The notes under the pieces are model-generated. The model worked only from the letters and a program-made list of their open reading frames with translations, did not search any database and had not been told where the DNA came from. From NCBI GenBank assembly GCA_019637585.1, contig JAHBVL010000016.1:1-53956 (forward strand): a DNA stretch of 53,956 nucleotides, written 5' to 3'. Made by a program: the position numbers and the translations under genes. This document shows positions 40,757 to 50,181 of this stretch, one piece after another; the first letter of the stretch is position 1, and each line of letters opens with the position of its first letter. Source of the DNA: Thermomicrobiales bacterium (GTDB taxonomy: Bacteria; Chloroflexota; Chloroflexia; Thermomicrobiales; UBA6265).

Positions 40757-42043
40757 GTGAGCGCCTCGACGACCGATCCGATCCAGCCAGCGAAGGCTTC
40801 CAAACGGGACATCCTGCGCAACCGCTCGCTGCTCACCCTGTCGCTTGGACATCTGACGGTCGACATGTACTCCGGCGTTCTGCCGATCCTCTATCCCCTG
40901 CTGACTGACAAATTCGAGCTGAATCTGAAAACGGTGGGCCTGGTTTCGCTCGCCTATGGCGGCGCGGCCTCGCTGACGCAGCCCATCTTTGGCTACATCA
41001 CCGATAAGCGAGGCACCCGCTTGATCGGTCTGGCCTTGATGTGGACGGCGATCACCTTTTCGCTTTTGGGTCTGGCGCCGAGCTTTGGCGTCCTCCTCGC
41101 GCTGGCTGCCCTGGCCGGAATCGGATCCGGCGCCTATCACCCGATGGGCGCGGTCACCGCCGCGGCGGTGATTCCCGACGAACAACGCAATACTGCGATG
41201 TCGTTTTATGTCACGGGCGGTACGCTGGGGGTGGCGATCGGACCATTGGTCGCGGCGATTGTCTTTGCCCTGGCTGGCATTCATGGCACCGTGGCCATGG
41301 TTCTGCCCGGCGGATTGATCGCCATCTTCATGATCGTGCAGATGCGCAGCGTCACGGCAAACCTGAGGAAACGCCAAGCGGTTTCCGGTGTACCTCCCCC
41401 GATTCCATGGAAACCGCTCAGCAGCGTCATCAGCCTGATGATGATGCGGGCCTGGGTGCTCTTCGGGATCAGCGCCTTCATTCCGCTCTGGTATGAGGAC
41501 ATGGGGTACTCGACCACCTTCTACGCGGCACTGTCGACGACGTTGCTCATTGCCAGCGCGCTGGGCACGGTTGGGGTCGGCACGCTCGCTGACCGGCACG
41601 GACGAAAACAGCTGCTGGTCCTCTCCTCCATCCTGACGATCCCGGCCGTGCTGCTCTTCGCCCAGTTCCCCGGCTATCCCGGGTTTCTCTTTGCCATCAT
41701 GATCGGTTTCCTGGCCAGCTCGACCGGTCCGCTGCTGCTGGTCATGGCGCAACAGATGATGGTCGGCCGGGCCGGCGTCGCGTCCGGACTGATTCTCGGT
41801 ATGGGTTTCGTGATGGGAGCGATCGGCGTGCCAATGATGGGCGCCGTGGCCGATGCGTACGGTATTCAGGACGCCATGCGCACCTGGGCCATCGTCGGCA
41901 TCGTCGCCATCGGTCTGGCCTTCCTGTTGCCTAGCGACGCGGAAATCCTGCGCCTGTCCAAGCGATCGTCCGGACCGCCGCCCGAACCTGTCGCCGTTGC
42001 TCCCGCTGCGGCGGCCGAACCCGGGATGCCTGGCCATGCCTGA
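40757..42043 (+). CDS. MFS transporter, fosmidomycin-resistance (Fsr)-like
   Basis: A 428-aa, 12-helix major facilitator. The opening [20 protein letters not shown], followed by YPLL and [15 protein letters not shown] (the loop 2-3 motif), and [17 protein letters not shown], match the Fsr family closely. Such proteins export small hydrophilic compounds, including fosmidomycin, by proton antiport. The start is GTG 40757, giving a short cytosolic N-terminus. It overlaps the PLP-enzyme gene by 8 bases, suggesting that the exporter and that enzyme work on related compounds. Confidence 0.88.
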   Translation: MSASTTDPIQPAKASKRDILRNRSLLTLSLGHLTVDMYSGVLPILYPLLTDKFELNLKTVGLVSLAYGGAASLTQPIFGYITDKRGTRLIGLALMWTAITFSLLGLAPSFGVLLALAALAGIGSGAYHPMGAVTAAAVIPDEQRNTAMSFYVTGGTLGVAIGPLVAAIVFALAGIHGTVAMVLPGGLIAIFMIVQMRSVTANLRKRQAVSGVPPPIPWKPLSSVISLMMMRAWVLFGISAFIPLWYEDMGYSTTFYAALSTTLLIASALGTVGVGTLADRHGRKQLLVLSSILTIPAVLLFAQFPGYPGFLFAIMIGFLASSTGPLLLVMAQQMMVGRAGVASGLILGMGFVMGAIGVPMMGAVADAYGIQDAMRTWAIVGIVAIGLAFLLPSDAEILRLSKRSSGPPPEPVAVAPAAAAEPGMPGHA

Positions 42044-43415
42044 TCCCTGGAGTGAGACAGCCGCCGCCGCAACAGCGCGAATCGCCGAATGGGAAGCGCT
42101 CTGGCCCGCATTCAACAGCTCGCCAACCCTGGCGCTCCCCGAGGAGCGCACCAGCGCCATCCTCGCTGATCTCGCGGAGCGCCTGTGGGAGAACTACCCT
42201 TTCTTTCACCCGTCGTACGCCGGCCAGATGCTGAAACCACCCCATCCGATCGCTGCGGCGGCGTACGCGATGGCTCAACGCATCAATCCCAACAACCATG
42301 CGCTCGATGGCGGGCCCGCCACGGCCCATCTGGAGATCGAGGTCGTCCGGGACCTCGCTTCAATGATCGGATTCGACGCGCTCCACTCACTCGGCCACCT
42401 GACCTCGAGCGGCACCATCGCCAATCTCGAAGCGCTCTGGGTGGCCCGGGAAAGCCACCCGGAAAAAGGCATCCTCTGTTCCGATGCCGCCCACTACACC
42501 CATCAGCGGATGGCCGATCTGCTTCGCATGCCAGTCACGGTGGTGGGTGCGGACCCTACGGGCCGCATGGACCTCGATGCGCTGGAAACGGCTCTGGCCG
42601 GCGGCAGCATCGGCACCGTCGTGGCGACAGCGGGGACGACGGCGACCGGCGCGGTTGACGACATCGCGGCCATCCTGGATTTGGCGAGCGCCCACGGAGT
42701 TCGCGTCCACGTTGATGCGGCATACGGCGGCTTTTTCCGGTTGCTGGCCGGCGCCGATGACGATGCGCTCCGGCCGGACACCGCGGCGGCGTTCCGGGCT
42801 ATCGCCCGAGCCGACAGCGTGGTCATCGATCCCCACAAACATGGTCTCCAGCCATATGGGTGTGGATCGGTGCTCTTTCGGGACCCGGCAGTGGGGCGTT
42901 TCTACGCCCACGATTCGCCCTACACCTACTTCACCTCTGCAGCGTTGCACCTGGGCGAAATCAGTCTCGAATGCTCGCGAGCTGGAGCGTCGGCAGCCGC
43001 GCTCTGGGCGACGCTTCAGGCATTTCCGTTGCGCCCAGACGGACTTGGCGCAATTCTTCGCCAGACGCGGCAAGCCGCCGTGACCTGGGCGTCCCTCCTC
43101 CAGGACGAACCGACCGCTCGCTTGATCGCCGACCCGGAGCTGGACATCATTGCGTTCTATCTCATGCCCAAGGGTGGCGACCGGCGCACCTCGGCGATTT
43201 CGGCGTTGACCCAGGAGCGATTCGACCGACTCATGAACGCGCCGCGTGATCCCGTCTATCTGGCGACGCTGCGAGTGCCTTCCGCCCACCTCGGCGATCA
43301 CGATCTGGAGTGGGACACCGACACGCTGCTGGCATTCCGGTCGGTTTTGATGAAACCGGAACACCTCGACGCCGTGCCAGCGCTGCACGATCGGGTCGTG
43401 CACTTCACGGAGTGA
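42036..43415 (+). CDS. Group II PLP-dependent decarboxylase-like enzyme
   Basis: A 459-aa PLP enzyme of the aromatic-amino-acid/glutamate decarboxylase group. Segments are [50 protein letters not shown] with the ring-stacking His, VHVDAAYGG (Asp227) and [13 protein letters not shown] with the PLP Lys268. It decarboxylates or otherwise modifies an amino acid; the substrate is unknown. It starts at ATG 42036 inside the end of the MFS gene. The open frame upstream to 41853 belongs to the overlap. An osmoprotectant transporter operon follows after 100 bases. Confidence 0.9.
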   Translation: MPDPWSETAAAATARIAEWEALWPAFNSSPTLALPEERTSAILADLAERLWENYPFFHPSYAGQMLKPPHPIAAAAYAMAQRINPNNHALDGGPATAHLEIEVVRDLASMIGFDALHSLGHLTSSGTIANLEALWVARESHPEKGILCSDAAHYTHQRMADLLRMPVTVVGADPTGRMDLDALETALAGGSIGTVVATAGTTATGAVDDIAAILDLASAHGVRVHVDAAYGGFFRLLAGADDDALRPDTAAAFRAIARADSVVIDPHKHGLQPYGCGSVLFRDPAVGRFYAHDSPYTYFTSAALHLGEISLECSRAGASAAALWATLQAFPLRPDGLGAILRQTRQAAVTWASLLQDEPTARLIADPELDIIAFYLMPKGGDRRTSAISALTQERFDRLMNAPRDPVYLATLRVPSAHLGDHDLEWDTDTLLAFRSVLMKPEHLDAVPALHDRVVHFTE

Positions 43416-43515
43416 GCCGTTGCCCCGCCTCACGGTTCGGCAGCCAGGACGTTCTACACTCATGGCACGCTTCGTGCGCTGGTGATCTCGTACAGCGGGG
43501 AGTGTCGATCGCTTC

Positions 43516-44190
43516 GTGAATCTGCTTCGAGAGAGTTGGGACTACATCCAGACGCACCAGGATCGCTTCCTGGAAGCGCTTCGGGTGCATGTCGAGTTGA
43601 GCGTCTATTCGCTGCTCCTGGCGATGATCGTTTTTCTGCCGCTGGGCGTGTTGGCGGCCCGCTCGAACCGCATCGGGCCGGCGATCGTAGGATTCGTCTC
43701 CGCAGCGCGGGTCGTGCCGAGTATCGCGGTGCTCTTTCTCCTCTATCCCTACCGCAGGGAACTGGGGGATCTGGCGCCCTTCTGGCCGACATCGTTTGCC
43801 CTGGCGGTCATCGCGCTCACCCTGCTCGCCGGTCCGCCGCTGATCATCAATGCCGACGCGGGACTGCGCGCCGTCGACGTCTCCATTCTGGAGAATGCGC
43901 GCGGTCTCGGCATGACCGAATGGCAGGTTTTCTCGCGGGTTCAGGTTCCGCTGGCTCTGCCGGTGGCGATCGCCGGTATCCGGACGGCTGCTGTGGAAGT
44001 GATCGCCAGCGCCACACTGGCCGCTTTCATCGGCGCCGGCGGACTGGGCCGGTTCATCACCAGTGGATTGACGCTCTACGACTACAGCTTGCTGCTCGTG
44101 GGCGCGATCCCGGTCACCTTACTCGCGTTGAGCGCCGAGTTGTCGCTGGCCGGTCTGGAGCGGCTGGTCACGCCACCGGCGACGACCTGA
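43516..44190 (+). CDS. Osmoprotectant ABC transporter permease (OpuCB/ProW-like, first)
   Basis: A 224-aa permease with five to six helices and the BPD_transp_1 EAA-like motif (VDVSILENARGLGMTEWQVF). The N-terminal RFLEALRVHVELSVYSLLLA and VVPSIAVLFLLYP are typical of glycine betaine/carnitine/choline permeases. It starts at GTG 43516. It is the first of four genes making a full importer: permease, binding protein, ATPase, permease. Confidence 0.92.
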   Translation: MNLLRESWDYIQTHQDRFLEALRVHVELSVYSLLLAMIVFLPLGVLAARSNRIGPAIVGFVSAARVVPSIAVLFLLYPYRRELGDLAPFWPTSFALAVIALTLLAGPPLIINADAGLRAVDVSILENARGLGMTEWQVFSRVQVPLALPVAIAGIRTAAVEVIASATLAAFIGAGGLGRFITSGLTLYDYSLLLVGAIPVTLLALSAELSLAGLERLVTPPATT

Positions 44191-44240
44191 CTAGCGTTTT
44201 TACAAACGGTTCCCGTGGGGAACGAAATGGAGATGAAGGT

Positions 44241-45224
44241 ATGCAGAAGATCACACGTCGAACCGTCATGCAGGGCTCACTTGCTTCAGCCGCAGCTCTC
44301 CTGGCCACGAGGGTCGATGTCGGCCATGCCCAGGACGCGGTGCGCGTTGGTTCCAAAGACTTCGCCGAATCGATCATCCTCGGCGAGATGTACGCCCTCC
44401 TTCTCGAAGAAGCGGGAATCTCGGTCGAGCGAAAGCTGAACCTGGGCGGCACCGTTATCGCTCACGAAGCCCTCCTTGCCGACGAGCTGGACATCTATCC
44501 GGAATACACCGGCACGGGGTTGCTGGTGGTGCTCGGCTCGACCGTCGATGCCGCCACGAGCGGCACTGCGGATGAGGGGGCAACACCCGAAGCGGCGTCT
44601 CCATCGCCAGCCGGCAGCACGGCGGAAGCGGTCTACAACTACGTCCGCGACGAGTACAAATCCCAGTTCGATCTCGTCTGGCTCACGCCAACCCCCATGA
44701 GCAATTCGCAGGCCCTAGCCGTCCAACGCGCATTTGCCGAGGAGCACAGTCTGTCCACAATTTCCGATCTCGTTGCCCTGGCCGCCGAGGTCGATATCGT
44801 CATTTCGGCCCCGGTCGACTTCGAAGAGCGCGAGGATGGGTTGCTCGGATTACGGGCCGTCTATGGCGACTTCGACGCCACGGTCAATGGCGTAGCGCCT
44901 GGCATCAAGTACCAGGCCTTGATGGATGGCGACGCCAACGTCGTGCTGGCGTTCTCCACCGATGCCGAGATCGCCATCAACGACCTCGTCGTCCTCACCG
45001 ACGACCAGGAGCTCTGGCCCCCATACAACGTGTCGCCGGTTGTCCGGCAAGCGGCGATCGATGCCAACCCAGGTATTCCCGACGCTCTCAACGCGCTGGC
45101 TCCGATCATCACCGATGACGTGATGATCGAGCTGAATGGTCAGGTAATCGGCAACGATGGTCTCGAACCGGAGATCGTCGCCCGGGAGTTTCTGATCAAT
45201 CAGGGACTGATTGCCGCAGGTTGA
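44241..45224 (+). CDS. Osmoprotectant-binding protein (OpuAC/ProX-like)
   Basis: A 327-aa quaternary-amine-binding protein with a Tat signal (KITRRTVMQGSLASAAALLA, RR at 6-7). Family motifs are VRVGSKDFAESIILGEMYAL, LNLGGTVIAHEALLADELDI then YPEYTGTG, and a late NVSPVVRQAAIDANPGIPDAL. A Thr/Ala/Pro-rich insertion near residues 95-130 separates the YPEYTGTG loop from the rest. It would capture glycine betaine, choline or a similar osmolyte outside the cell. The ATG at 44241 is preceded by GGAGATGAAGGT. Two stem-loops follow it before the ATPase gene. Confidence 0.93.
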   Translation: MQKITRRTVMQGSLASAAALLATRVDVGHAQDAVRVGSKDFAESIILGEMYALLLEEAGISVERKLNLGGTVIAHEALLADELDIYPEYTGTGLLVVLGSTVDAATSGTADEGATPEAASPSPAGSTAEAVYNYVRDEYKSQFDLVWLTPTPMSNSQALAVQRAFAEEHSLSTISDLVALAAEVDIVISAPVDFEEREDGLLGLRAVYGDFDATVNGVAPGIKYQALMDGDANVVLAFSTDAEIAINDLVVLTDDQELWPPYNVSPVVRQAAIDANPGIPDALNALAPIITDDVMIELNGQVIGNDGLEPEIVAREFLINQGLIAAG

Positions 45225-45253
45225 CCGCGGCTGGAGCCCTCGATATCGATGAT

Positions 45254-45277
45254 GAGCGCGGGCGCCCGCCTGCGCTC
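45254..45277 (+). promoter_or_regulatory. Intercistronic GC hairpin after osmoprotectant-binding protein
   Basis: GAGCGCGGGCGCCCGCCTGCGCTC contains the 12-bp perfect palindrome GCGGGCGCCCGC flanked by GAGC/GCTC, 30 bases after the binding-protein stop. This parallels the stem-loop at 15512 after the sugar-binding protein and probably sets the receptor-to-transporter ratio. Confidence 0.6.
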
Positions 45278-45285
45278 GTCCCATG

Positions 45286-45299
45286 GTGACCGGAGTCAC
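45286..45299 (+). promoter_or_regulatory. Small hairpin holding the ATPase ribosome-binding site
   Basis: GTGAC-CGGA-GTCAC places most of the only Shine-Dalgarno-like sequence (CGGAG) of the GTG 45302 start in the loop of a 5-bp hairpin. It could dampen translation initiation of the ATPase. Confidence 0.4.
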
Positions 45300-45301
45300 G
45301 C

Positions 45302-46306
45302 GTGCCGCTGAGCGATCATTTGCCAAATTCAGGGAGGCACGGCAGCCGGATCGAGTTCGACCGGGTGAGCCGGGTCTACTCCGGCGCCGACCACGCGGCG
45401 GTTTCCGATGTCATCCTCACAATCGAACCGGGTCGCTTTGTGGTGCTGCTGGGACCGTCCGGCTGCGGCAAAACCACTTTGCTGAAGATGGTCAATCGCC
45501 TGATCGAACCGACATCGGGCACGATCCGGATCGACGGCGAGGACATCCGCCAGATGAACGCGGCGACGCTGCGCAGGCGGATCGGCTATGTGATCCAACA
45601 GACGGGTCTCTTCCCGCATATGCGGATCGAGGAGAACATCGCGGTCGTGCCGCGATTGCTGGGTTGGCCCAAGGAATCGATTTCGCAGCGAGTCGACGAG
45701 CTCCTCGATCTGATCGGCCTTCCCCACGCATACCGCAGGCGGTATCCAGCCCAGCTCTCCGGCGGCGAACAGCAACGCGTCGGGCTGGCCCGGGCGCTGG
45801 CGGTCGACCCCTCCATGATGCTGATGGACGAACCGTTCGGCGCCCTGGATGCCATCACCCGCCTGCGACTGCAGGACGAGCTCCTCGCCATTCACCGGCA
45901 GCTTGGCCAAACGATCCTCTTTGTCACCCACGATATCGATGAAGCGATCCGGCTCGCCGACGAAATCGTCGTCCTGCGCGCCGGCCAGGTGATTCAGCAT
46001 GGCTCGCCACTCGACATCGTCACCGCGCCCGCCGACGATTTCGTTCGCGACCTCGTGGGAGGCGGTGAAGCGCTCCGCCGGTTGAGTCTCATCGATGCCG
46101 GCAGCGCGCTCAACCGCAACGGAAACGTGCGCAACGAAGGCTTGCCAGCGGTGACGAGCGATGCCAATCTGCGGACGGTGCTGAATCTTCTGCTGCAGAC
46201 CGGCACTCAGAAAGTGACAGTGACAGACGAAAACGGCGCCCCGGTGGGAACGCTGGGCATCCCTGACATCTGGAGTGCCGGGCTCGAGCGAGGCACCGAG
46301 TCGTGA
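45302..46306 (+). CDS. Osmoprotectant ABC transporter ATP-binding protein (OpuCA/ProV-like)
   Basis: A 334-aa ATPase. Walker A is GPSGCGKTT (51-59), signature LSGGEQQRVGLARAL, Walker B MMLMDEPFGALD and the switch His in VTHDIDEA. After the nucleotide-binding domain, about 90 residues end with a CBS-like half (LLLQTGTQKVTVTDENGAPV then GTL), shorter than the tandem CBS pair that senses ionic strength in OpuA. The start is GTG 45302, and it overlaps the second permease gene by 4 bases. Confidence 0.94.
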   Translation: MPLSDHLPNSGRHGSRIEFDRVSRVYSGADHAAVSDVILTIEPGRFVVLLGPSGCGKTTLLKMVNRLIEPTSGTIRIDGEDIRQMNAATLRRRIGYVIQQTGLFPHMRIEENIAVVPRLLGWPKESISQRVDELLDLIGLPHAYRRRYPAQLSGGEQQRVGLARALAVDPSMMLMDEPFGALDAITRLRLQDELLAIHRQLGQTILFVTHDIDEAIRLADEIVVLRAGQVIQHGSPLDIVTAPADDFVRDLVGGGEALRRLSLIDAGSALNRNGNVRNEGLPAVTSDANLRTVLNLLLQTGTQKVTVTDENGAPVGTLGIPDIWSAGLERGTES

Positions 46307-46956
46307 GCTTCGGCTATCTGCGCAACAACTGGTCCAGGGTGCTCGATCTGACGATCGAGCACATCGAGTTGAGCGCCCTGGCCCTGCTGGTCGGGCTGCT
46401 GGTAGCCATTCCCCTGACGATCCTGATCGTGTCGAACACGGGTTTGCGGTTGCCGTTGCTCATGGGGCTCAGCGCCATCTACACCATCCCCAGCCTGGCG
46501 TTTCTGGCGTTTCTGATTCCGTCGCTTGGGCTCGGCCGCGATCCGGCAGTTGTCGTTCTGGCTGCCTATGCCCAACTGGCGCTGGTTCGCAACTTCTCCG
46601 CCGGACTCCGTGGCGTCGACGCCCAGATTCTCGAAGCCGCCGACGGTGTCGGGATGACGAAAACACAATCATTTCTGCGGGTCCGGCTGCCGCTGGCGCT
46701 GCCGGTGCTGATCGCTGGTCTCAGGATCGCCACCGTGAGCACGATCAGCCTGGCGACCGTGACGGCCTGGATCAACGCCGGTGGTCTCGGCTCTCTCCTG
46801 TTCGACGGCATCGCCAGGGACAATCCCTCGATGATCCTGGCCGGAACGGTCGCGATCGCCGCCCTGGCCCTGACGGCCGACCTCCTCTTCAGGGGAATGG
46901 AGTATCTGACTCCCGGAGCCAGGGTTCAGCGGATTGGGCGAGGCAGGACGGCGTGA
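46303..46956 (+). CDS. Osmoprotectant ABC transporter permease (OpuCD/ProW-like, second)
   Basis: A 217-aa permease homologous to the one at 43516: IEHIELSALALLVGLLVAIP, IYTIPSLAFLAFLIP and the motif VDAQILEAADGVGMTKTQSF. With its partner it forms the membrane channel. It starts at GTG 46303 within the ATPase stop (GTGA overlap) and ends the operon. It converges with the sorbosone-dehydrogenase-like gene, with only 4 bases between stops. Confidence 0.92.
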   Translation: MSFGYLRNNWSRVLDLTIEHIELSALALLVGLLVAIPLTILIVSNTGLRLPLLMGLSAIYTIPSLAFLAFLIPSLGLGRDPAVVVLAAYAQLALVRNFSAGLRGVDAQILEAADGVGMTKTQSFLRVRLPLALPVLIAGLRIATVSTISLATVTAWINAGGLGSLLFDGIARDNPSMILAGTVAIAALALTADLLFRGMEYLTPGARVQRIGRGRTA

Positions 46957-46960
46957 TCGC

Positions 46961-48208
46961 TCAGGCAGGCGTCAAACGATAGATGACGCCGCACGGCGTC
47001 GCGTGCGCCAGCGAATCCCCCACGCACATATCGGCCACATAGATCGCGTCGTCACTGGCGGCGAGGCTGTCCAGGTGCCCTACGCCAGGCGATCCCGACG
47101 GTACGACGATCGACACATCGAGTGAATCGAGATCGACGAACAGGAGAGCGTTTTCTTCGTTGTCTGGTCCCCATTGGTCGTACTGCCCGTGAAAGCCGAC
47201 CATCACCCCCGCTCCCATCACGGGAGCAAAGCTGGCGGGGGTGAAGACCATCGACGCCACCCCCTCGTTTTCCATCCCGTCGATCGGCACAAATGCCACA
47301 ACGGGCTGCACACCGTCGCTGCCAACGACTTCTCCGGTGTCATAGACCGTGAAGGTCGTGGGAAACCCGAAATCGACCGTTGCGCCGCCGATATCAGACG
47401 CGGCAATCACGTTCAACTCGTCGGCGCTGTACGACGCCCAGACATCCTCCAACCCATCGATACCGTTGTCGGTGATCCAGAGATCGCCCGTTTCCGGGTG
47501 GAATCCGAACGCCATGGCATTGCGCAAACCCGTGGCGATCTGCACTGGCTCACCCGTCGAGACACTCACGCCATCATCGGCGACCTCGGTCATGTAGATG
47601 CTGGAATCGATCAGGCTGGCATTCAGCAGACCGCCGACGGTCACGTAGCGCCCATCGGTGTCGTTGCCGGAAGCGCCGACATTGAAATAGAGCTCGATCA
47701 GATTGGGATCGGCGGGCGAGGGACGCGTCGCCAGACCGTATGACTGGTGCGCAAAACTCCGGAACGCAAAGGTGATCTCCCCCGACGCCGTGTAGCTCCC
47801 GGACCAGTCCTCCGTAGCTCTCAGGATCTGGATGCGTTCGCGACCCGATTCGACCGACGTGACAAAAACCAGGTCTCCCTGGACAGCCACCGCCGTCACC
47901 ATGCCCGCCAGATCGGAGGCGACGACCGCTGGCTCGCCATCGGCAACGCCATCGCCATCGAGGTCGGTCAACCGCAGGAGTTCACCGGTCGAGGAGAAGT
48001 AGCTTCCCGCGGTGGGCTTGCTCGATCCGACCAGGAGCGAACCATCGGGAAGCACGACCATCCCGACCGGAAAATTCAAGCCTTCGGCGAAAACGTTGGC
48101 ATTGAGCGGCACTCCCTCCTGCAGGGGGAGCGTGTTTTGCTGCGCCAACGCCGGAGCGGAGATGAGCGCAACGAGACCGGCAACGAAGAAAAGCCAACTG
48201 AATCGCAT
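46961..48208 (-). CDS. Secreted sorbosone/glucose dehydrogenase-like beta-propeller
   Basis: A 415-aa exported protein (signal peptide 1-22, ending APALAQ). It has the propeller pattern of PQQ-dependent glucose/sorbosone dehydrogenases: GLNFPVGMVVLPDGSLLVGS, LLRLTDLDGDGVADGEP with a DxDxDG calcium-type loop, GLRNAMAFGFHPETGDLWIT and GFHGQYDQWG. The His/Asp/Arg residues needed for PQQ use were not verified, so the activity is uncertain. The start is ATG 48208. It is divergent from the next gene across a 102-bp gap. Confidence 0.82.
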   Translation of the reverse strand: MRFSWLFFVAGLVALISAPALAQQNTLPLQEGVPLNANVFAEGLNFPVGMVVLPDGSLLVGSSKPTAGSYFSSTGELLRLTDLDGDGVADGEPAVVASDLAGMVTAVAVQGDLVFVTSVESGRERIQILRATEDWSGSYTASGEITFAFRSFAHQSYGLATRPSPADPNLIELYFNVGASGNDTDGRYVTVGGLLNASLIDSSIYMTEVADDGVSVSTGEPVQIATGLRNAMAFGFHPETGDLWITDNGIDGLEDVWASYSADELNVIAASDIGGATVDFGFPTTFTVYDTGEVVGSDGVQPVVAFVPIDGMENEGVASMVFTPASFAPVMGAGVMVGFHGQYDQWGPDNEENALLFVDLDSLDVSIVVPSGSPGVGHLDSLAASDDAIYVADMCVGDSLAHATPCGVIYRLTPA

Positions 48209-48310
48209 GGTGATCGCTTCCTGAGGGAATCCTGACAATCCTGCTCGTACAATACATCGTCGGCAGAAAAACGCTGGCTCACTTCCTGCCCAAGAAAGGT
48301 TCTCACGCGA

Positions 48311-49333
48311 ATGGCATTGCGCACGGGGATTTCGTACTTCGGTAACCGAACATTGCGGCATGTCGAGTCCGACATGAAGGATATTGCCGGCGCGGGTTTC
48401 GACTATGTCGTTCATTGTTTCACCGAGAGCGATCTCCTCTGGGGACTGGAATCGATGCGGGAGATCGTCGCCATCTCCCATGCCGCGGGACTCGAAGTCC
48501 ATCTCGATCCGTGGGGCGTGGCCGGAGTGTTCGGCGGTGAAGCGCTGAGCAAGATCGTCACCTGGAACACCGACGCCTGCCAGGTGCTGGGAGATGGAAC
48601 GGCGGTAGGCGTCATCTGTCTGAACCATCCCAAACTGTTGCCCTTCCTCAAAGAGTGGATCGACGCCGGGATCGATATCGGCGCCGACCTCATCTTTTTC
48701 GATGAACCCCACTGGTATCCGGGCGACCTCTGGTACATCGGCAAGCCGGCCGGCGACGCCGATCTTCGCTGGAGCTGCCGATGCCCGGTCTGCCTGGAAC
48801 GCTTCCGCGACGAAACCGGCCGGGATATGCCCCTCATCCGAGATGCCGAGGTCCAGCGCTTTCGCGCGGACGCGGTACTGCGGCTGACGACCGAGCTCAT
48901 CGGGTACACGCACAGCAAGCAGGTGACGACCGATCTCTGCCTGCTCCCGCATGGCATCACCTTCGATCTGGTGGGGGTCGACGACTGGGAACCCTTCGGC
49001 GCTTTTCCGGGACTCGACTACTTCGGCACCGATCCTTACTGGCGGGCGGGAGACACCGTACCGATGGAGCCATACGTGCGGCCCAACGCTGCCGCCGTCC
49101 GGCGACTCTGCGATGAGCACGGTCTCCGGGATCAATACTGGGTTCAGGGCTACGGCTTCCCCAGGGGCGCGGAGGACGAGATTGCCGCGGCCATCGACAT
49201 CGCGGTCGAGGAGGGGATGACCGACATCGCCATCTGGGGGTACCGGGCCAGCGAGTCGATGTCGCGGCTCTGGTCCGGCGATATCGATCGGACCTGGCAG
49301 GTCGTCGTCGACGCTCTGGCTCGACACCGATGA
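48311..49333 (+). CDS. Putative TIM-barrel (glycoside-hydrolase-like) protein
   Basis: A 340-aa protein with an alternating strand/helix pattern of a TIM barrel: ISYFGNRTLRHVESDMKDI, GLEVHLDPWGVAGVFGG, LIFFDEPHWYP, LDYFGTDPYW, WVQGYGFPRG and IAIWGYRAS. The candidate acids are in FFDEPH, where glycosidases often keep the proton donor. Two CxxC-like Cys (SCRCPVCLERF) could bind a metal. No signal peptide is seen. I cannot name the family. The start is ATG 48311. Confidence 0.65.
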   Translation: MALRTGISYFGNRTLRHVESDMKDIAGAGFDYVVHCFTESDLLWGLESMREIVAISHAAGLEVHLDPWGVAGVFGGEALSKIVTWNTDACQVLGDGTAVGVICLNHPKLLPFLKEWIDAGIDIGADLIFFDEPHWYPGDLWYIGKPAGDADLRWSCRCPVCLERFRDETGRDMPLIRDAEVQRFRADAVLRLTTELIGYTHSKQVTTDLCLLPHGITFDLVGVDDWEPFGAFPGLDYFGTDPYWRAGDTVPMEPYVRPNAAAVRRLCDEHGLRDQYWVQGYGFPRGAEDEIAAAIDIAVEEGMTDIAIWGYRASESMSRLWSGDIDRTWQVVVDALARHR

Positions 49334-49388
49334 ACCATCCGGAGCAATTTCCATCGGCGCTGATTGCGGCAACCACAAAGGACAGAAA

Positions 49389-49955
49389 ATGACGATCGGA
49401 ACGGTTTTCCTGGCGTTTGCGCTTGGTATCGATGTCTTCGCCGGCGGTCTGTCCCTTGGCGTCAGTGGCGCCAACCGCCGCCAGTGGCCCCGGATCGCTC
49501 TCTTGTTCGCGGCGATCGCCTTTTTGATGACGGCGCTTGGCGTGTTGTTTGCCCGGCTTCTCGGAGACGAGTTCGGCTCACATGCCTCCTATATCGCCGG
49601 GGCGATCCTGCTTGTGGTGGGCTTGCGAGCGCTTGCCGATGCCTGGTTGGGAGAGCACGACGATCAGGAGGTTTACGCGGTGCTCGGACCGTGGACGGTT
49701 TTCATGACCGGCGTGATGGTCTGCATCGACAAGCTGGCCATCGGTTTCTCCATGGCCTTTCTCGACATTTCGATCGCGGGTGCTATCGGCGCGCTGGTGG
49801 TCATCAGTTTCATCGCCACCACACTCGGCCTGTATTTCGGAAAGCGCCTGGGAGCCAAGGGTGAGCATATCGCCGAATATGTGGCTGGAGGGCTCTTCGT
49901 TTTGCTGGGCATCGCCGTGATCTGGCAAACCGCCACCGGCGACAAATGGCTCTAG
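49389..49955 (+). CDS. mntP: Manganese efflux pump MntP-like
   Basis: A 188-aa, six-helix membrane protein with the two inverted MntP repeats. ALGIDVFAGGLSLGVSGANR is in the first helix pair and CIDKLAIGFSMAFLDIS in the second, carrying the conserved intramembrane Asp residues. It would export excess Mn(II). The second motif has Lys after Asp where E. coli MntP has Ala, so specificity could differ. No yybP-ykoY riboswitch fits in the 55-bp gap upstream. It is followed by hairpin repeat copy C. Confidence 0.82.
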   Translation: MTIGTVFLAFALGIDVFAGGLSLGVSGANRRQWPRIALLFAAIAFLMTALGVLFARLLGDEFGSHASYIAGAILLVVGLRALADAWLGEHDDQEVYAVLGPWTVFMTGVMVCIDKLAIGFSMAFLDISIAGAIGALVVISFIATTLGLYFGKRLGAKGEHIAEYVAGGLFVLLGIAVIWQTATGDKWL

Positions 49956-49967
49956 GCGGCGTTCTGA

Positions 49968-50080
49968 CCGCGGCGCCGTAAACGGCGCCGCTCACTGCGC
50001 GATGCCCCTCCGGGGCGGGATGATCGGTCCGGAGGACCTTGGAGCCGCGAGCCCCGCCCCGTTCACCGGGCGGGGTCTCT
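49968..50080 (-). repeat. Dispersed hairpin repeat, copy C (inverted)
   Basis: The blocks of copies A and B in reverse order: GGCGCCGTAAACGGCGCC, GCGATGCCCCTCCGGGGC, GGTCCGGAGGACC and CCCCGCCCCGTTCACCGGGCG. It starts 13 bases after the mntP stop and fills the gap up to the 23-bp repeat leader. Confidence 0.72.
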
Positions 50081-50089
50081 TAAGTGCGT

Positions 50090-50181
50090 GCGAAACGGTA
50101 TCCTGGATGCCTGCGAAATAGACTCCTAGAACCCTGCGAAACAGACTCCTAGAGTCCCGCGAAATGGTATCCTTGGATCCA
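50090..50181 (+). repeat. Four 23-bp direct repeats in the leader of the DUF4143 ATPase gene
   Basis: Units start at exactly 50090, 50113, 50136 and 50159. Each opens with GCGAAA and contains TCCT about 11 bases on; units 1 and 4 share GGTATCCT and units 2 and 3 share AGACTCCTAGA. The last unit ends at the ATG of the ATPase gene. Even spacing just over two helical turns suggests cooperative binding of a regulator, possibly the ATPase itself; TATCCT could also be -10-like. Confidence 0.8.

Noticed and set aside
49334-49388. Manganese riboswitch (yybP-ykoY type) before mntP
   Set aside because: The gap is 55 bases and shows no matching conserved loops.
46961-49474. An 837-aa minus-strand frame extending the sorbosone-dehydrogenase-like protein
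   Set aside because: A clean signal peptide begins at 48208. The upstream part is the shadow of the plus-strand TIM-barrel gene.
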